Numbered from the stretch's first letter, positions 1-8,781 are shown. The stretch: 64,000 nt of DNA from Pseudomonas sp. B28(2017) (GCF_002113025.1 NZ_NEJH01000014.1:44085-108084); one strand, 5' to 3'. Program-made: numbers and translations. The notes: a model not told the origin generated them from the letters alone.

Positions 1-2
1 CC

Positions 3-170
3 AACATCAACAAACTGCAAGGTCACTTCAAGGCCAACGGTAAAGATCACCACTCCCGTCGTGGTCTGATCCGCATGGTTAACCAGCGTCGTAAGCTGCT
101 GGACTACCTGAAAGGCAAGGACGTGAGCCGTTACAGCGCTCTGATCGCTCGCCTGGGTCTGCGTCGCTAA
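3..170 (+). CDS. rpsO: 30S ribosomal protein S15, C-terminal part
   Basis: The window opens inside this gene. The last 55 codons read NINKLQGHFKANGKDHHSRR and on to LGLRR-stop, the typical end of the 89-residue S15, which binds 16S rRNA in the small-subunit platform. The rpsO-pnp order is conserved in gammaproteobacteria, where pnp is partly read from the rpsO promoter. The first about 34 codons lie outside the window. Confidence 0.97.
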   Translation, partial: NINKLQGHFKANGKDHHSRRGLIRMVNQRRKLLDYLKGKDVSRYSALIARLGLRR

Positions 171-379
171 CAAGCGATTGCGCTAGAGGTTGGTTGTCTG
201 TCGTGCGTCAGCGGGTTTCCCGCCAGCGCATGGCAGGCTTCCAGCCTCAAGTTTTATCTGGATACCTGCTTTACCTGCGTGAGTGTACCCCGGACAACCG
301 GTCGGGCCGATTCCCGGCGTTGCCCAAGAATTTCGCAAGAAACCAGTTCCCCCAAGAGCCACAAAGAAGGTAGGACACC
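171..379 (+). other. rpsO-pnp intergenic leader
   Basis: A 209-base gap without a gene. It holds a GC-rich hairpin (GCGGG-TTT-CCCGC near 210-222) without a clear T-run, so it may be a weak terminator or a processing site rather than a full stop. In E. coli the corresponding pnp leader is cut by RNase III during PNPase autoregulation; a similar role here is only an inference. Confidence 0.4.
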
Positions 380-2485
380 GTGAACCCGGTAATCAAAAAA
401 TTCCAGTTCGGTCAGTCGACCGTTACCCTCGAGACTGGCCGTATCGCCCGTCAGGCCTCCGGCGCAGTATTGGTCACCGTTGACGACGACGTCAGCGTAT
501 TGGTGACCGTAGTCGGCGCCAAGCAAGCCGATCCAGGCAAGGGCTTCTTCCCTCTGTCTGTTCACTACCAGGAAAAGACTTACGCTGCCGGTAAGATCCC
601 TGGCGGTTTCTTCAAGCGCGAAGGCCGTCCTTCCGAGAAAGAAACCCTGACTTCCCGACTGATCGACCGTCCGATCCGTCCGCTGTTCCCGGAAGGCTTC
701 ATGAACGAAGTGCAGGTTGTCTGCACCGTCGTTTCCACCAGCAAGAAGACCGATCCGGACATCGCTGCGATGATCGGTACCTCGGCTGCCCTGGCCATCT
801 CCGGCATTCCTTTCGATGGCCCGATCGGCGCTGCCCGCGTTGCGTTCCACGAAAGCACCGGCTACCTGCTGAACCCGACTTACGAGCAACTGGCTGCTTC
901 GAGCCTGGACATGGTCGTTGCCGGTACTTCGGAAGCTGTTCTGATGGTTGAATCGGAAGCCAAAGAGCTGACCGAAGACCAGATGCTGGGCGCCGTACTG
1001 TTCGCCCACGACGAGTTCCAGGCCGTGATCCAGGCCGTCAAGGAGCTGGCCGCCGAAGCTGCCAAGCCAACCTGGACCTGGGCTCCACAAGCTGAAGCCA
1101 CCGAACTGCTGGGCGCCATCCGTGCCGAGTTCGGCGAAGCGATCTCCCAGGCTTACACCATCACCGTCAAGGCCGACCGTTACGCTCGCCTGGGTGAACT
1201 GAAAGACCAGGTCGTTGCCAAGCTGTCCGGCGAAGAAGGCCAGCCTTCCGCTGCTGACGTCAAAGCGGCTTTCGGCGAAATCGAATACCGCACCGTTCGC
1301 GAAAACATCGTAAACGGCAAGCCACGTATCGACGGTCGCGACACTCGCACCGTGCGTCCGCTGAACATCGAAGTCGGCGTTCTGCCAAAAACCCACGGTT
1401 CGGCCCTGTTCACCCGTGGCGAAACCCAGGCTCTGGTAGTCGCGACGCTGGGCACCGCCCGTGACGCACAGCTGCTGGACACCCTGGAAGGCGAGAAAAA
1501 AGACCCGTTCATGCTGCACTACAACTTCCCTCCGTTCTCGGTGGGCGAGTGTGGTCGCATGGGTGGCGCCGGTCGTCGCGAAATCGGTCACGGCCGTCTG
1601 GCCCGTCGTTCGGTTCAGGCCATGCTGCCTGCCGCTGACGTGTTCCCGTACACCATCCGTGTTGTGTCGGAAATCACCGAATCCAACGGATCGAGCTCGA
1701 TGGCTTCCGTTTGCGGTGCTTCCCTGGCCCTGATGGACGCCGGTGTGCCGATGAAGGCACCGGTTGCCGGTATCGCCATGGGTCTGGTTAAAGAAGGCGA
1801 GAAATTCGCCGTCCTGACCGACATCCTGGGTGACGAAGACCACCTGGGCGACATGGACTTCAAGGTAGCCGGTACCGCCAAAGGCGTAACCGCGCTGCAG
1901 ATGGACATCAAGATCAAGGGCATCACCGAAGAGATCATGGAAATCGCTCTGGGCCAAGCCCTGGAAGCGCGCCTGAACATCCTCGGCCAGATGAACCAGA
2001 TCATTGGCCAGTCGCGTACCGAACTGTCGGCCAACGCTCCGACCATGATCGCGATGAAAATCGACACCGACAAAATCCGTGATGTCATCGGTAAAGGCGG
2101 CGCGACCATTCGTGCGATCTGCGAAGAGACCAAAGCTTCGATCGACATCGAAGACGACGGCTCGATCAAGATCTTCGGCGAAACCAAGGACGCGGCTGAA
2201 GCAGCACGTCAGCGCGTTCTGGGTATCACCGCTGAAGCCGAAATCGGCAAGATCTACGTCGGCAAGGTTGAGCGCATCGTCGACTTCGGTGCATTCGTCA
2301 ACATCCTGCCGGGCAAGGACGGTCTGGTTCACATCTCCATGCTGAGCGATGCTCGCGTTGAGAAAGTGACCGATATCCTGAAAGAAGGCCAGGAAGTGGA
2401 AGTGCTGGTACTGGACGTGGACAACCGCGGCCGTATCAAACTGTCCATCAAGGACGTGGCAGCGGCCAAGGCTTCGGGCGTTTAA
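380..2485 (+). CDS. pnp: Polynucleotide phosphorylase (PNPase)
   Basis: A 701-residue 3'-5' exoribonuclease that uses phosphate to degrade RNA; it forms a trimer and joins the RNase E degradosome in gammaproteobacteria. Two RNase PH domains (about 10-140 and 310-540) flank an alpha-helical domain. The second carries the GDEDHLGDMDFKVAGT stretch with the catalytic aspartates. A KH domain (about 552-613, with VIGKGGATI near 568) and an S1 domain (about 620-690, KVERIVDFGAFVNILPGKDG) follow. The start is GTG at 380 behind AGGTAGGA. Length and domain order match the family exactly. A strong terminator follows at 2523-2558. Confidence 0.98.
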   Translation: MNPVIKKFQFGQSTVTLETGRIARQASGAVLVTVDDDVSVLVTVVGAKQADPGKGFFPLSVHYQEKTYAAGKIPGGFFKREGRPSEKETLTSRLIDRPIRPLFPEGFMNEVQVVCTVVSTSKKTDPDIAAMIGTSAALAISGIPFDGPIGAARVAFHESTGYLLNPTYEQLAASSLDMVVAGTSEAVLMVESEAKELTEDQMLGAVLFAHDEFQAVIQAVKELAAEAAKPTWTWAPQAEATELLGAIRAEFGEAISQAYTITVKADRYARLGELKDQVVAKLSGEEGQPSAADVKAAFGEIEYRTVRENIVNGKPRIDGRDTRTVRPLNIEVGVLPKTHGSALFTRGETQALVVATLGTARDAQLLDTLEGEKKDPFMLHYNFPPFSVGECGRMGGAGRREIGHGRLARRSVQAMLPAADVFPYTIRVVSEITESNGSSSMASVCGASLALMDAGVPMKAPVAGIAMGLVKEGEKFAVLTDILGDEDHLGDMDFKVAGTAKGVTALQMDIKIKGITEEIMEIALGQALEARLNILGQMNQIIGQSRTELSANAPTMIAMKIDTDKIRDVIGKGGATIRAICEETKASIDIEDDGSIKIFGETKDAAEAARQRVLGITAEAEIGKIYVGKVERIVDFGAFVNILPGKDGLVHISMLSDARVEKVTDILKEGQEVEVLVLDVDNRGRIKLSIKDVAAAKASGV

Positions 2486-2522
2486 TCACGCCCCACGTCT
2501 GACCGCTTCAACGTTGTAAAAA

Positions 2523-2558
2523 AATGCCCCGCCGTGAAAACGGAGGGGCATTTTTTTG
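2523..2558 (+). terminator. Rho-independent terminator after pnp
   Basis: An imperfect stem, ATGCCCC.CCG paired with CGG.GGGGCAT around a TGAAAA loop, is followed by seven T. It lies about 40 bases after the pnp stop codon. Confidence 0.9.
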
Positions 2559-2625
2559 TCTGTAGATCACAGAGATGATTGACGACGTTGCCGGAGCTGA
2601 AACTCAGTGCTAGGTTTAGCCCACA

Positions 2626-2701
2626 GCCCGTGTAGCTCAGCCGGTAGAGCAGCGCACTCGTAACGCGAAGGTCGCAGGTTCGATTCCTGTCTCGGGCACC
2701 A
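2626..2701 (+). tRNA. tRNA-Thr (anticodon CGT)
   Basis: A 76-base cloverleaf with encoded CCA end. The D arm is GCTC-AGCCGGTA-GAGC, the anticodon loop is CTCGTAA (anticodon CGT at 2659-2661, reading ACG), and the T arm is GCAGG-TTCGATT-CCTGT. Two non-canonical pairs are visible: T6.T67 in the acceptor stem and A31.C39 closing the anticodon stem, and 27-43 is G.A. The gene stands alone between pnp and a gene on the opposite strand. It is probably functional, since the invariant bases (T8, A14, G18G19, TTC) are present. Confidence 0.93.
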
Positions 2702-2712
2702 CATCCTCTCGG

Positions 2713-3222
2713 TTATTTCACCTTTCTGCTCAAGTCCTCGACGGTCCGTTTGAGGTTATCGAGTTCGCGGTCCTGATCGCTGACTTCCCGCTTCAGGCTG
2801 GAAATCTCGCTGCTGTTTGAACTGGAGCTTGAGTCTCTATTGCGTTTGAGTTCTTCAACCTGCTTGCCGAGGTTGTTGATGTCGCGCTCCTGTTCGGCCA
2901 CCGTGCGCTTGAGTTCGTCGATTTCCTTGCTGCTGGAGCTTGAGCTGGAACCATTGCTGCGCTTGAGCTCTTCGATCTGCCGGGTCTGATTGTTGATCGT
3001 CTCCTGCAATTCTTTCAGATCGTCGACGCTGTATTCGCTTCTGATCAGTACCTCTTTGCCGTATTCATTGTGAATGACCGTGAACTTGTCGCCAGAGGAC
3101 GTGTAGCCGCTACTCAATTCAACACTGGCCAGTGCGGTTCCCGGTAGCGGCAGGGCCCCCAGCAAGGTTGTCATCACCGTTGCGGACAGAACAGACGAAA
3201 ACTTCGAAAAGCTGCGCATCAC
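2713..3222 (-). CDS. Secreted Ser-rich coiled-coil protein, unknown function
   Basis: 169 residues. The N-terminus (about 1-33: MMRSFSKF, a hydrophobic stretch, ALA-S) looks like a cleavable signal peptide, so the protein should be periplasmic or surface-located. A short globular part (about 34-65) is followed by a charged heptad-rich coiled coil. This part contains a tandem repeat of about 39 residues, each copy ELKR plus a 7-9-residue serine run, then an LKR.V..Q.R...NL helix. It resembles small exported coiled-coil proteins of Pseudomonas, but I do not recognise a named family. The start is chosen for the signal peptide, with AGGTTCC upstream. Confidence 0.75.
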   Translation of the reverse strand: MMRSFSKFSSVLSATVMTTLLGALPLPGTALASVELSSGYTSSGDKFTVIHNEYGKEVLIRSEYSVDDLKELQETINNQTRQIEELKRSNGSSSSSSSKEIDELKRTVAEQERDINNLGKQVEELKRNRDSSSSSNSSEISSLKREVSDQDRELDNLKRTVEDLSRKVK

Positions 3223-3380
3223 TAAGGTTCCTTGTGAGGTGCCGGCATGGCATATTGCTATGACTCGGAATATAAATTTATGTTCCCGTCACCATCAACA
3301 CATCGTGTGCACGACTTTTTGCAGGGAGATGTAAAGAGTCGTGTAAATCGTCCGACAAACATCCTATATTCGGAGCCTGC

Positions 3381-3425
3381 ATGAGCTTCGCCCAGCAGTT
3401 TTCAGATGATCCCGAATGGTTCTGA
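3381..3425 (+). other. Short upstream reading frame in phase with the next gene
   Basis: ATG at 3381, 5 bases after CGGAG, opens a 14-codon frame (MSFAQQFSDDPEWF) ending at TGA 3423-3425. The same frame then stays open for 32 codons up to the ATG at 3522 of the following gene. It may be a leader peptide, or the N-terminus of a longer protein split by a nonsense codon. See the finding on this locus. Confidence 0.35.
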
Positions 3426-3521
3426 AGGCCAGACAGACCGGACTACAAGCGGTTCTTCTGCGTCAGAGAGATCCTTGATGATCCAGATCCATCTTCCATT
3501 CCCCAGATCAGCGAGAACAAC

Positions 3522-3827
3522 ATGACCGTTAAAGAGATGACCCAGGAAGCCCGGCACGAAGAAGCGCTGAAGAAGTATGTGCTGGATGCTCCCGAACTGA
3601 TGGACGAGATCAAGGACTTGAGTCCCGATGATCAGAAAGACCAGATCCAATGGGCGTTCGAGGATGAGGCGGAAGCCCAGGGCTTGCAGCCGTGGGAGTT
3701 GACACTCAAGTACACCTGCACCCCGGAAGAGTACGAAGCTGAGCGCCTGAAGCTGCATAAAGAAGCAGCCGAAGTGCTGGGCGTCGAGTGGGAGGAGTAC
3801 TGCGAGATGAACAATCTGGTGGTTTGA
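3522..3827 (+). CDS. Small acidic protein, DUF6388-like
   Basis: 101 residues, strongly acidic, predicted all-helical, without signal peptide or membrane segment, so cytoplasmic. The N-terminal RHEEALKKY and the C-terminal LHKEAAEVLGVEWEEYCEMN resemble the Pseudomonas DUF6388 family as I remember it; function is unknown. No strong ribosome binding site is seen at ATG 3522 (GCGAGAAC only), and the frame is open upstream as far as a TGA at 3423. It is monocistronic, with a REP palindrome just after the stop codon. Confidence 0.7.
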   Translation: MTVKEMTQEARHEEALKKYVLDAPELMDEIKDLSPDDQKDQIQWAFEDEAEAQGLQPWELTLKYTCTPEEYEAERLKLHKEAAEVLGVEWEEYCEMNNLVV

Positions 3828-3834
3828 CACTCAT

Positions 3835-3860
3835 GTAGGAGCGAGCAAGCTCGCTCCTAC
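3835..3860. repeat. REP palindrome, GTAGGAGCGAGC class
   Basis: Perfect inverted repeat GTAGGAGCGAGC-AA-GCTCGCTCCTAC, 8 bases after the preceding gene and before the convergent nadC. The same sequence occurs at 52459-52484. It can fold as a stable 3' hairpin for either transcript. Confidence 0.85.
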
Positions 3861-3885
3861 AGTTTGGCAACTCACATACGTGTGA

Positions 3886-4734
3886 TCAGATACTCAGGCG
3901 CATCGACAGATCGACCGCCTTCACATCCTTGGTCATTGCACCGATCGAAATGTAATCCACTCCGGTCTGTGCAATCGGCAGCAACGTACTTTCGTTGATC
4001 CCGCCGCTGGCCTCCAGTTTGGCTTTGCCGGCATTCAGGCGCACGGCTTCGCGCATGTCGTCCAGGCTCAGTTCGTCGAGCATGATGATGTCGGCACCGG
4101 CTGCCAGCGCTTCTTTCAGCTCATCCAGGCTTTCCACTTCAATCTCGACCGGTTTGCCCGGGGCGATCTTGTGCGCAGCGGCAATTGCCTGCGCGATACC
4201 GCCGCTGGCGGCGATGTGGTTTTCCTTGATCAGGAAGGCGTCATACAGGCCGATGCGGTGGTTGTGGCAACCGCCGCAGGTCACTGCGTACTTTTGCGCC
4301 AGGCGCAGCCCCGGCAGCGTTTTGCGGGTGTCGAGCAGCTTGACCTGAGTTTCGGCCACGAAGTCTGCCAGGTATTGCGCGCGGGTCGCCACGCCGGAGA
4401 GCAATTGCAGGAAGTTCAGGGCGCTGCGTTCGCCAGTCAGCAGTGAGCGCGCAGGGCCTTCGAGGTGGAACAGCACCTGATTGGGCATCACCCGTTCACC
4501 GTCGGCAACTTGCCAGTGCACCGCCACACGTGGGTCCAGTTGCCGAAACACGGCATCTACCCAGGCGGTGCCGCTGATGACGGCTGCGTCGCGGGTGATG
4601 ATGGTGGCTTTGGCCAGGCGTTCGGCCGGGATCAACTGCGCGGTGATGTCGCCGCTGCCGATGTCTTCACGCAACGCACGGCGCACGTTGGCTTCGATTT
4701 CGGCGGTCAGATCGGCGAGACGTAGATTCGGCAT
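3886..4734 (-). CDS. nadC: Quinolinate phosphoribosyltransferase
   Basis: 282 residues from ATG at 4734 (GTGGAG eight bases upstream; an upstream in-frame start would add a non-homologous 19 residues). It converts quinolinate and PRPP to nicotinate mononucleotide, CO2 and pyrophosphate in de novo NAD synthesis. Family marks are REDIGSGDITAQLIP near the N-terminus, LLDTRKTLPGLR, the KYAVTCGGCHNHRIGLYDA signature, IEVE, IIMLDE and EASGGI-x-ESTL in the TIM-barrel-like C-terminal domain. nadC next to ampD is the usual Pseudomonas order. Confidence 0.97.
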   Translation of the reverse strand: MPNLRLADLTAEIEANVRRALREDIGSGDITAQLIPAERLAKATIITRDAAVISGTAWVDAVFRQLDPRVAVHWQVADGERVMPNQVLFHLEGPARSLLTGERSALNFLQLLSGVATRAQYLADFVAETQVKLLDTRKTLPGLRLAQKYAVTCGGCHNHRIGLYDAFLIKENHIAASGGIAQAIAAAHKIAPGKPVEIEVESLDELKEALAAGADIIMLDELSLDDMREAVRLNAGKAKLEASGGINESTLLPIAQTGVDYISIGAMTKDVKAVDLSMRLSI

Positions 4735-4985
4735 AACGGACTCCACAAACAAAGTGGCTCGATTATAGGGCCATGTCAGCGACCAACCCAAGGCATCAGC
4801 GCGTTACGTTGGCGCTGGTGCCTGCATTTGGTCGAATGCCTGACGTTGTCGCGTTGGCCGTCGATTCCGAACAAGCGCCTGTTCGAGAAGGACAACCACA
4901 AGCGCCTTAAACGCGGCAAGTGATCGCGCCCCGATGGATTATCGCGGCATACTGTGCCAACACAGTCGACGTTGAAGGAGTCGGT

Positions 4986-5546
4986 ATGCAGTTGGACCCC
5001 GCGAGCGGTTGGTGTCAGGGTGTGCGTTTATGCCCTTCGCCCAACTTCAATGCGCGCCCCGAGGGCGAGATATCCCTGCTGGTGATCCACAACATCAGTC
5101 TGCCGCCCGCGCAATTTCTGACCGGCAAGGTGCAGGAATTTTTCCAGAATCGTCTGGATGTCACGGAACATCCCTACTTTGCAGGGATCGCCGACCTGCG
5201 GGTGTCTGCGCACTTTCTGATTGAACGTGACGGCACCGTCACTCAGTTTGTCTCTTGTCTTGAGCGCGCCTGGCACGCCGGCGTCTCGTGTTTCGAGGGA
5301 CGGGAAACCTGTAACGATTTTTCCGTGGGCATCGAACTGGAAGGTACGGATGATCTGCCGTTCACCGATGCCCAATATGAGACGTTGACGGCCCTGACCC
5401 GGCAGTTGCAAAGCGCTTTCACGGGCATCACCGCACAACGCATCTGCGGGCATAGCGACATTGCACCCGGGCGCAAAACCGATCCGGGGCCGGCGTTCGA
5501 CTGGGCACGCTATCGGGCCGCCCTGGCACAAGAGGAAGGGCAATGA
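4986..5546 (+). CDS. ampD: 1,6-anhydro-N-acetylmuramyl-L-alanine amidase
   Basis: 186 residues from ATG 4986, six bases after GGAG. This cytoplasmic zinc amidase cleaves peptides from anhydro-muropeptides during cell-wall recycling; its loss derepresses AmpC beta-lactamase through AmpR. Zinc ligands are visible in VIHNIS, ICGHSDIAPGRK and TDPGP, and the catalytic Glu in VGIELEG. The last four bases overlap the start of ampE (ATGA), so the two are translationally coupled. Confidence 0.96.
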   Translation: MQLDPASGWCQGVRLCPSPNFNARPEGEISLLVIHNISLPPAQFLTGKVQEFFQNRLDVTEHPYFAGIADLRVSAHFLIERDGTVTQFVSCLERAWHAGVSCFEGRETCNDFSVGIELEGTDDLPFTDAQYETLTALTRQLQSAFTGITAQRICGHSDIAPGRKTDPGPAFDWARYRAALAQEEGQ

Positions 5547-6379
5547 GTTTTCTGGTGTTGCTGTTGGCGGTATGGATCGAGAAATTTTCGGCCTTGCGCC
5601 ATCGCGTTCAGCGCGATAGTGGATGGACACACAAGCTGAACAGGCTTGAGGCCAGCCCGCGACTTTCGGACCGGCCATGGCTGGTGTTGTCAGTGATGGT
5701 CTTGTTGCCGGTGGCGTTGCTGGGTTTGCTGCTGGTCGTCATCGAGCCGGTGGCCTACGGGTTGCTGGCGTTGCCGATCCATTTGCTGGTGGTGATCTAC
5801 AGCCTGGGGCGCGGTGATCTGCTCGGCGATCTCGGGCCGTTCCGCGATGCCTGGCGTCGGGAGGACCTGCAAGCCGCGGCCCATGTCGCCAAGCGCGACC
5901 TGGATATCTGCGCAGACAGTGGCGAGCAACTGCTGGAACAGGTCGAAGGGCATTTGCTATGGGAGGCGTACCACAGCTTTTTCGCGGTGATTTTCTGGTA
6001 CTTCCTGCTGGGGCCGGTCGCGGCGCTGAGCTATCGGCTGCTGGCGCTGGCCGAAGAGCACGGGAAAAATCCTGCGGTGGTCGAGCGCGCCGGGCAACTG
6101 CGTCATGCCTTTGATTGGGTGCCGGTGCGTCTGCTGGCGGCGAGCCTGGCGTTGGTCGGCAATTTTGTCGCGGTCAGTCGGGTCATGCTGCATGAGCTGC
6201 TGAACTGGAACATCAGCGCCGCGCAATTGATCGAGAAAGTCGGGCTGGTGGCCGGTGAAATTCCGGCACCGGTGGCCGGCGCAGAAGGTATCAACAACCT
6301 GGACCGCATCTGGGACCTGCTGCTGCGTGCCGCGGTGCTCTGGTATGCCGGGTTTGCACTGTGGACGGTCCTGTCTTAG
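5543..6379 (+). CDS. ampE: AmpE inner-membrane protein
   Basis: 278 residues with several membrane segments (about 50-75, 145-170, 190-215, 258-278). It belongs to the AmpE/CobD-like family, long linked to sensing of beta-lactam damage, though its biochemical role is not settled. The opening MSFLVLLLAVWIEKF and the conserved Y(H)SFFAVIFWYFLLGPVAALSY block support the call. It is coupled to ampD by a 4-base overlap. Confidence 0.93.
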   Translation: MSFLVLLLAVWIEKFSALRHRVQRDSGWTHKLNRLEASPRLSDRPWLVLSVMVLLPVALLGLLLVVIEPVAYGLLALPIHLLVVIYSLGRGDLLGDLGPFRDAWRREDLQAAAHVAKRDLDICADSGEQLLEQVEGHLLWEAYHSFFAVIFWYFLLGPVAALSYRLLALAEEHGKNPAVVERAGQLRHAFDWVPVRLLAASLALVGNFVAVSRVMLHELLNWNISAAQLIEKVGLVAGEIPAPVAGAEGINNLDRIWDLLLRAAVLWYAGFALWTVLS

Positions 6380-6451
6380 GGCTGTAGTCAGATCAAGTTC
6401 CCTCGCCACAGGGTGATCACTTGTCCGAAGTGCATCGCCCTGTCGTTAACC

Positions 6452-6478
6452 TTAAGTTACAAAACCTCCCGCCGATTT
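6452..6478 (+). promoter_or_regulatory. FliA (sigma-28) type promoter for the chemoreceptor
   Basis: TTAAGTTA (6452-6459), an 11-base spacer and GCCGATTT (6471-6478). The recalled consensus is TAAAGTTT-N11-GCCGATAA; 12 of 16 defined bases match and the spacing is exact. It sits 91 bases before the chemoreceptor start, as expected for a flagellar-regulon gene. Confidence 0.75.
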
Positions 6479-6569
6479 AAGTTATACAGAGATAGCGCTG
6501 AATAGTGGCTATCTGCTCCTGGTCTGCGCCTGCCAATAAAAAAAATAAAAAATTGAAGGGAGACATCCA

Positions 6570-8600
6570 GTGAAGAGCTTGCTCTATCCCGCTGTCGCAC
6601 TGATGAATCGCCTGAGCTTCGGCATGAAGTTCAGCCTGATCAGCGTACTGTTCCTGGTGCCGATGCTGGTGACCAACTTCTATCTGGTGCGTGACTCCTA
6701 CCGCGAATTCCAGGGCACGCGCATCGAACTGCAAAGTCTCGACCTGTTGGGCAGCAGCCTGGCGTTACGGCGCGATCTGGAAACCCTGAACAACCTGGTA
6801 CAGATCAATGTCAGCCTCGGCCAATCCGGCAAGGCCGGCAATGTCGAATCGAAAATCAGCGCCCTTGAGCAGAATATTCTGACTCGCATGCAAGGGCTGA
6901 CGGCGATGACCAGCGATCCGGAGCAGGTCGCAGTGTTTGATGGCAAGCGCGATGAAATGATCGCTGCGTTCAAGGCCCAGCAAACGGAAAACTCCCTGCA
7001 GAGCAAAAGCGCCTTGATTGGCAAGCTGGTGGGTAGCGCGCAGATTTTCAGTCAGCTCATCACCAGCCAGGCCGGCCTCAGTCGTGACAACCAGAGCGAC
7101 ATGCGCCAGTTGAGCGAGCTCGTCACCCTCGTCACGCCGCGTGTCACCCAGATCCTGGGTGAAGGTCGGGCAATGGGTTCTTATTCGTTGGGGCAGGGGT
7201 TCATCAACTCGGCTTCGAGCACCCGTTTCGATGAATTGCTGGCGCAGATTGAAAAGCTCCAGGCCGAATATGGCCTGAAGTTGCAGGATGCCTTGGGGTC
7301 CAGCAAAGCCGCGCGCGATACCTTGGCCGCTCAGGCCGAGAGCAGCCGGGCATCCCTGAAGAAGTCCAGCGAGTTGTTCGAAGAACAAGTGATCATGGCT
7401 GACACCCTCGATGCGCCGTGGCAGGGTTTTTACGATCAAGTCAGCGCCCTGATGGACCAGACTTACCAACTCAACGAAGCAACCCTGAAGTATCTGGGCC
7501 CACAGTTGCAGCAACGCCTGGAACAGAACCGCACGCACATGGTTTTGCAGGCGGTGGCGTTATCAGTCGTGTTCGTGTTGATCTTTTATCTCTACGGCGC
7601 CTTCTATGCCTCGACCCGCACCACGCTCAAGCGCCTGGGGGCGGTGATGGACAAGGTGGCGGCGGGGGACATGACGGTGATCTTCAGCGCTCACAGCCGC
7701 GATGAGCTGGGGGAGTTGGGCGAAGTGTTCAATGGCACGGTGAAAAAAATCCATGATTTGATCGAACGGGTGGGGCAGACCGTTAGCGAGGTCGAGCGTC
7801 AGGCCGGGCAAGTGGAAAACGTTTCCGCGCAAAGCAACCTGGCCGTTGCCGGGCAGCGTACGCAGATCGAACAGGTGGCCACGGCCATGAACCAGATGTC
7901 GGCCACGTCCCAGGAAGTGGCACGTAGTGCCGCGGCGGCGGTGAGCAGTGCCCACAGTGTCAACGATGAGACCATCAGCGGTCGCGGTCTGGTGGAGTCG
8001 CAGCAAGGCAGCATTGCCGCGCTGGCCAGCGAGATCGATCAATCGGTGCTGGTGATCAATCAACTGGCCAGCGACAGCCAGTCCATCAGCCGCGTGCTTG
8101 AAGTGATCAAGAGCATCGCCGAGCAGACCAACCTGCTGGCACTCAATGCCGCCATCGAGGCAGCACGGGCCGGTGAGCAGGGCCGTGGTTTCGCCGTGGT
8201 GGCCGATGAAGTCCGGACCCTGGCCAAACGGACCCAGCAATCGACAGAAGAAATCGAGCAGATGATCGCCAAGCTCCATGGCGGTGTCGGCGCGGCGGTC
8301 AAGGCCATGGGCACCAGCCACGAAATGGCCAACGGCACAGTGGGACAGTCGGAAAAGGTCCAGCGGGCGCTGGAAAACATTCTGGGAGCGGTCGGCATGA
8401 TCGTCGACCAGAACCAGCAGATTGCCGCCGCGGTGGAGCAGCAAACTGCCGTGGCTCACGACATCGACCAGAACATCGTCGAGATCAATCGCGCTGGCGA
8501 GCGCACCGCCGAAGGTGCGCATCAGACCGAAGATGCCAGCCGCGCATTGTCGGCTCAGGTCGTGGAGTTGAAACAGTTGATCAGTGCATTCCGGGTCTGA
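6570..8600 (+). CDS. Methyl-accepting chemotaxis protein
   Basis: 676 residues from GTG 6570 behind GAAGGGAG. A first membrane helix (about 20-40) and a second (about 323-346) enclose a helical periplasmic sensor of about 280 residues, long enough for a two-module helical bundle type. A HAMP domain (about 347-400) and a signalling domain follow, with the conserved hairpin tip IAEQTNLLALNAAIEAARAG and EQGRGFAVVADEVRTLA. No C-terminal CheR/CheB pentapeptide is present. The place next to ampE matches the P. aeruginosa receptor PA4520. The ligand cannot be told from sequence. Confidence 0.95.
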   Translation: MKSLLYPAVALMNRLSFGMKFSLISVLFLVPMLVTNFYLVRDSYREFQGTRIELQSLDLLGSSLALRRDLETLNNLVQINVSLGQSGKAGNVESKISALEQNILTRMQGLTAMTSDPEQVAVFDGKRDEMIAAFKAQQTENSLQSKSALIGKLVGSAQIFSQLITSQAGLSRDNQSDMRQLSELVTLVTPRVTQILGEGRAMGSYSLGQGFINSASSTRFDELLAQIEKLQAEYGLKLQDALGSSKAARDTLAAQAESSRASLKKSSELFEEQVIMADTLDAPWQGFYDQVSALMDQTYQLNEATLKYLGPQLQQRLEQNRTHMVLQAVALSVVFVLIFYLYGAFYASTRTTLKRLGAVMDKVAAGDMTVIFSAHSRDELGELGEVFNGTVKKIHDLIERVGQTVSEVERQAGQVENVSAQSNLAVAGQRTQIEQVATAMNQMSATSQEVARSAAAAVSSAHSVNDETISGRGLVESQQGSIAALASEIDQSVLVINQLASDSQSISRVLEVIKSIAEQTNLLALNAAIEAARAGEQGRGFAVVADEVRTLAKRTQQSTEEIEQMIAKLHGGVGAAVKAMGTSHEMANGTVGQSEKVQRALENILGAVGMIVDQNQQIAAAVEQQTAVAHDIDQNIVEINRAGERTAEGAHQTEDASRALSAQVVELKQLISAFRV

Positions 8601-8781
8601 AGGACTGCCCGGAAACCCTGTACGACCATGCCCGCTCCCATAGGTTTGGTGTACTGCCAGAATGTTTTGTAATACTTTTTCCCTTGTCGGGTGGAAGTCC
8701 TCCTGATTCTCTCCGTGCGCTGTTTTTTGGATTTCAATCAAGGAAGATGTACGCCGCTGAGCGCAAGGAGGAAAACCGGTT

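Noticed and set aside
254..2332. A 692-codon open frame on the minus strand opposite pnp
   Set aside because: It is antisense to a certain gene, reads as low-quality His/Gln/Gly-rich sequence, and has the open third-frame pattern expected from high-GC codon bias.
4773..4910. A 45-codon frame between nadC and ampD
   Set aside because: No ribosome site at a useful distance and no recognisable sequence; the 4735-4985 gap is best read as non-coding.
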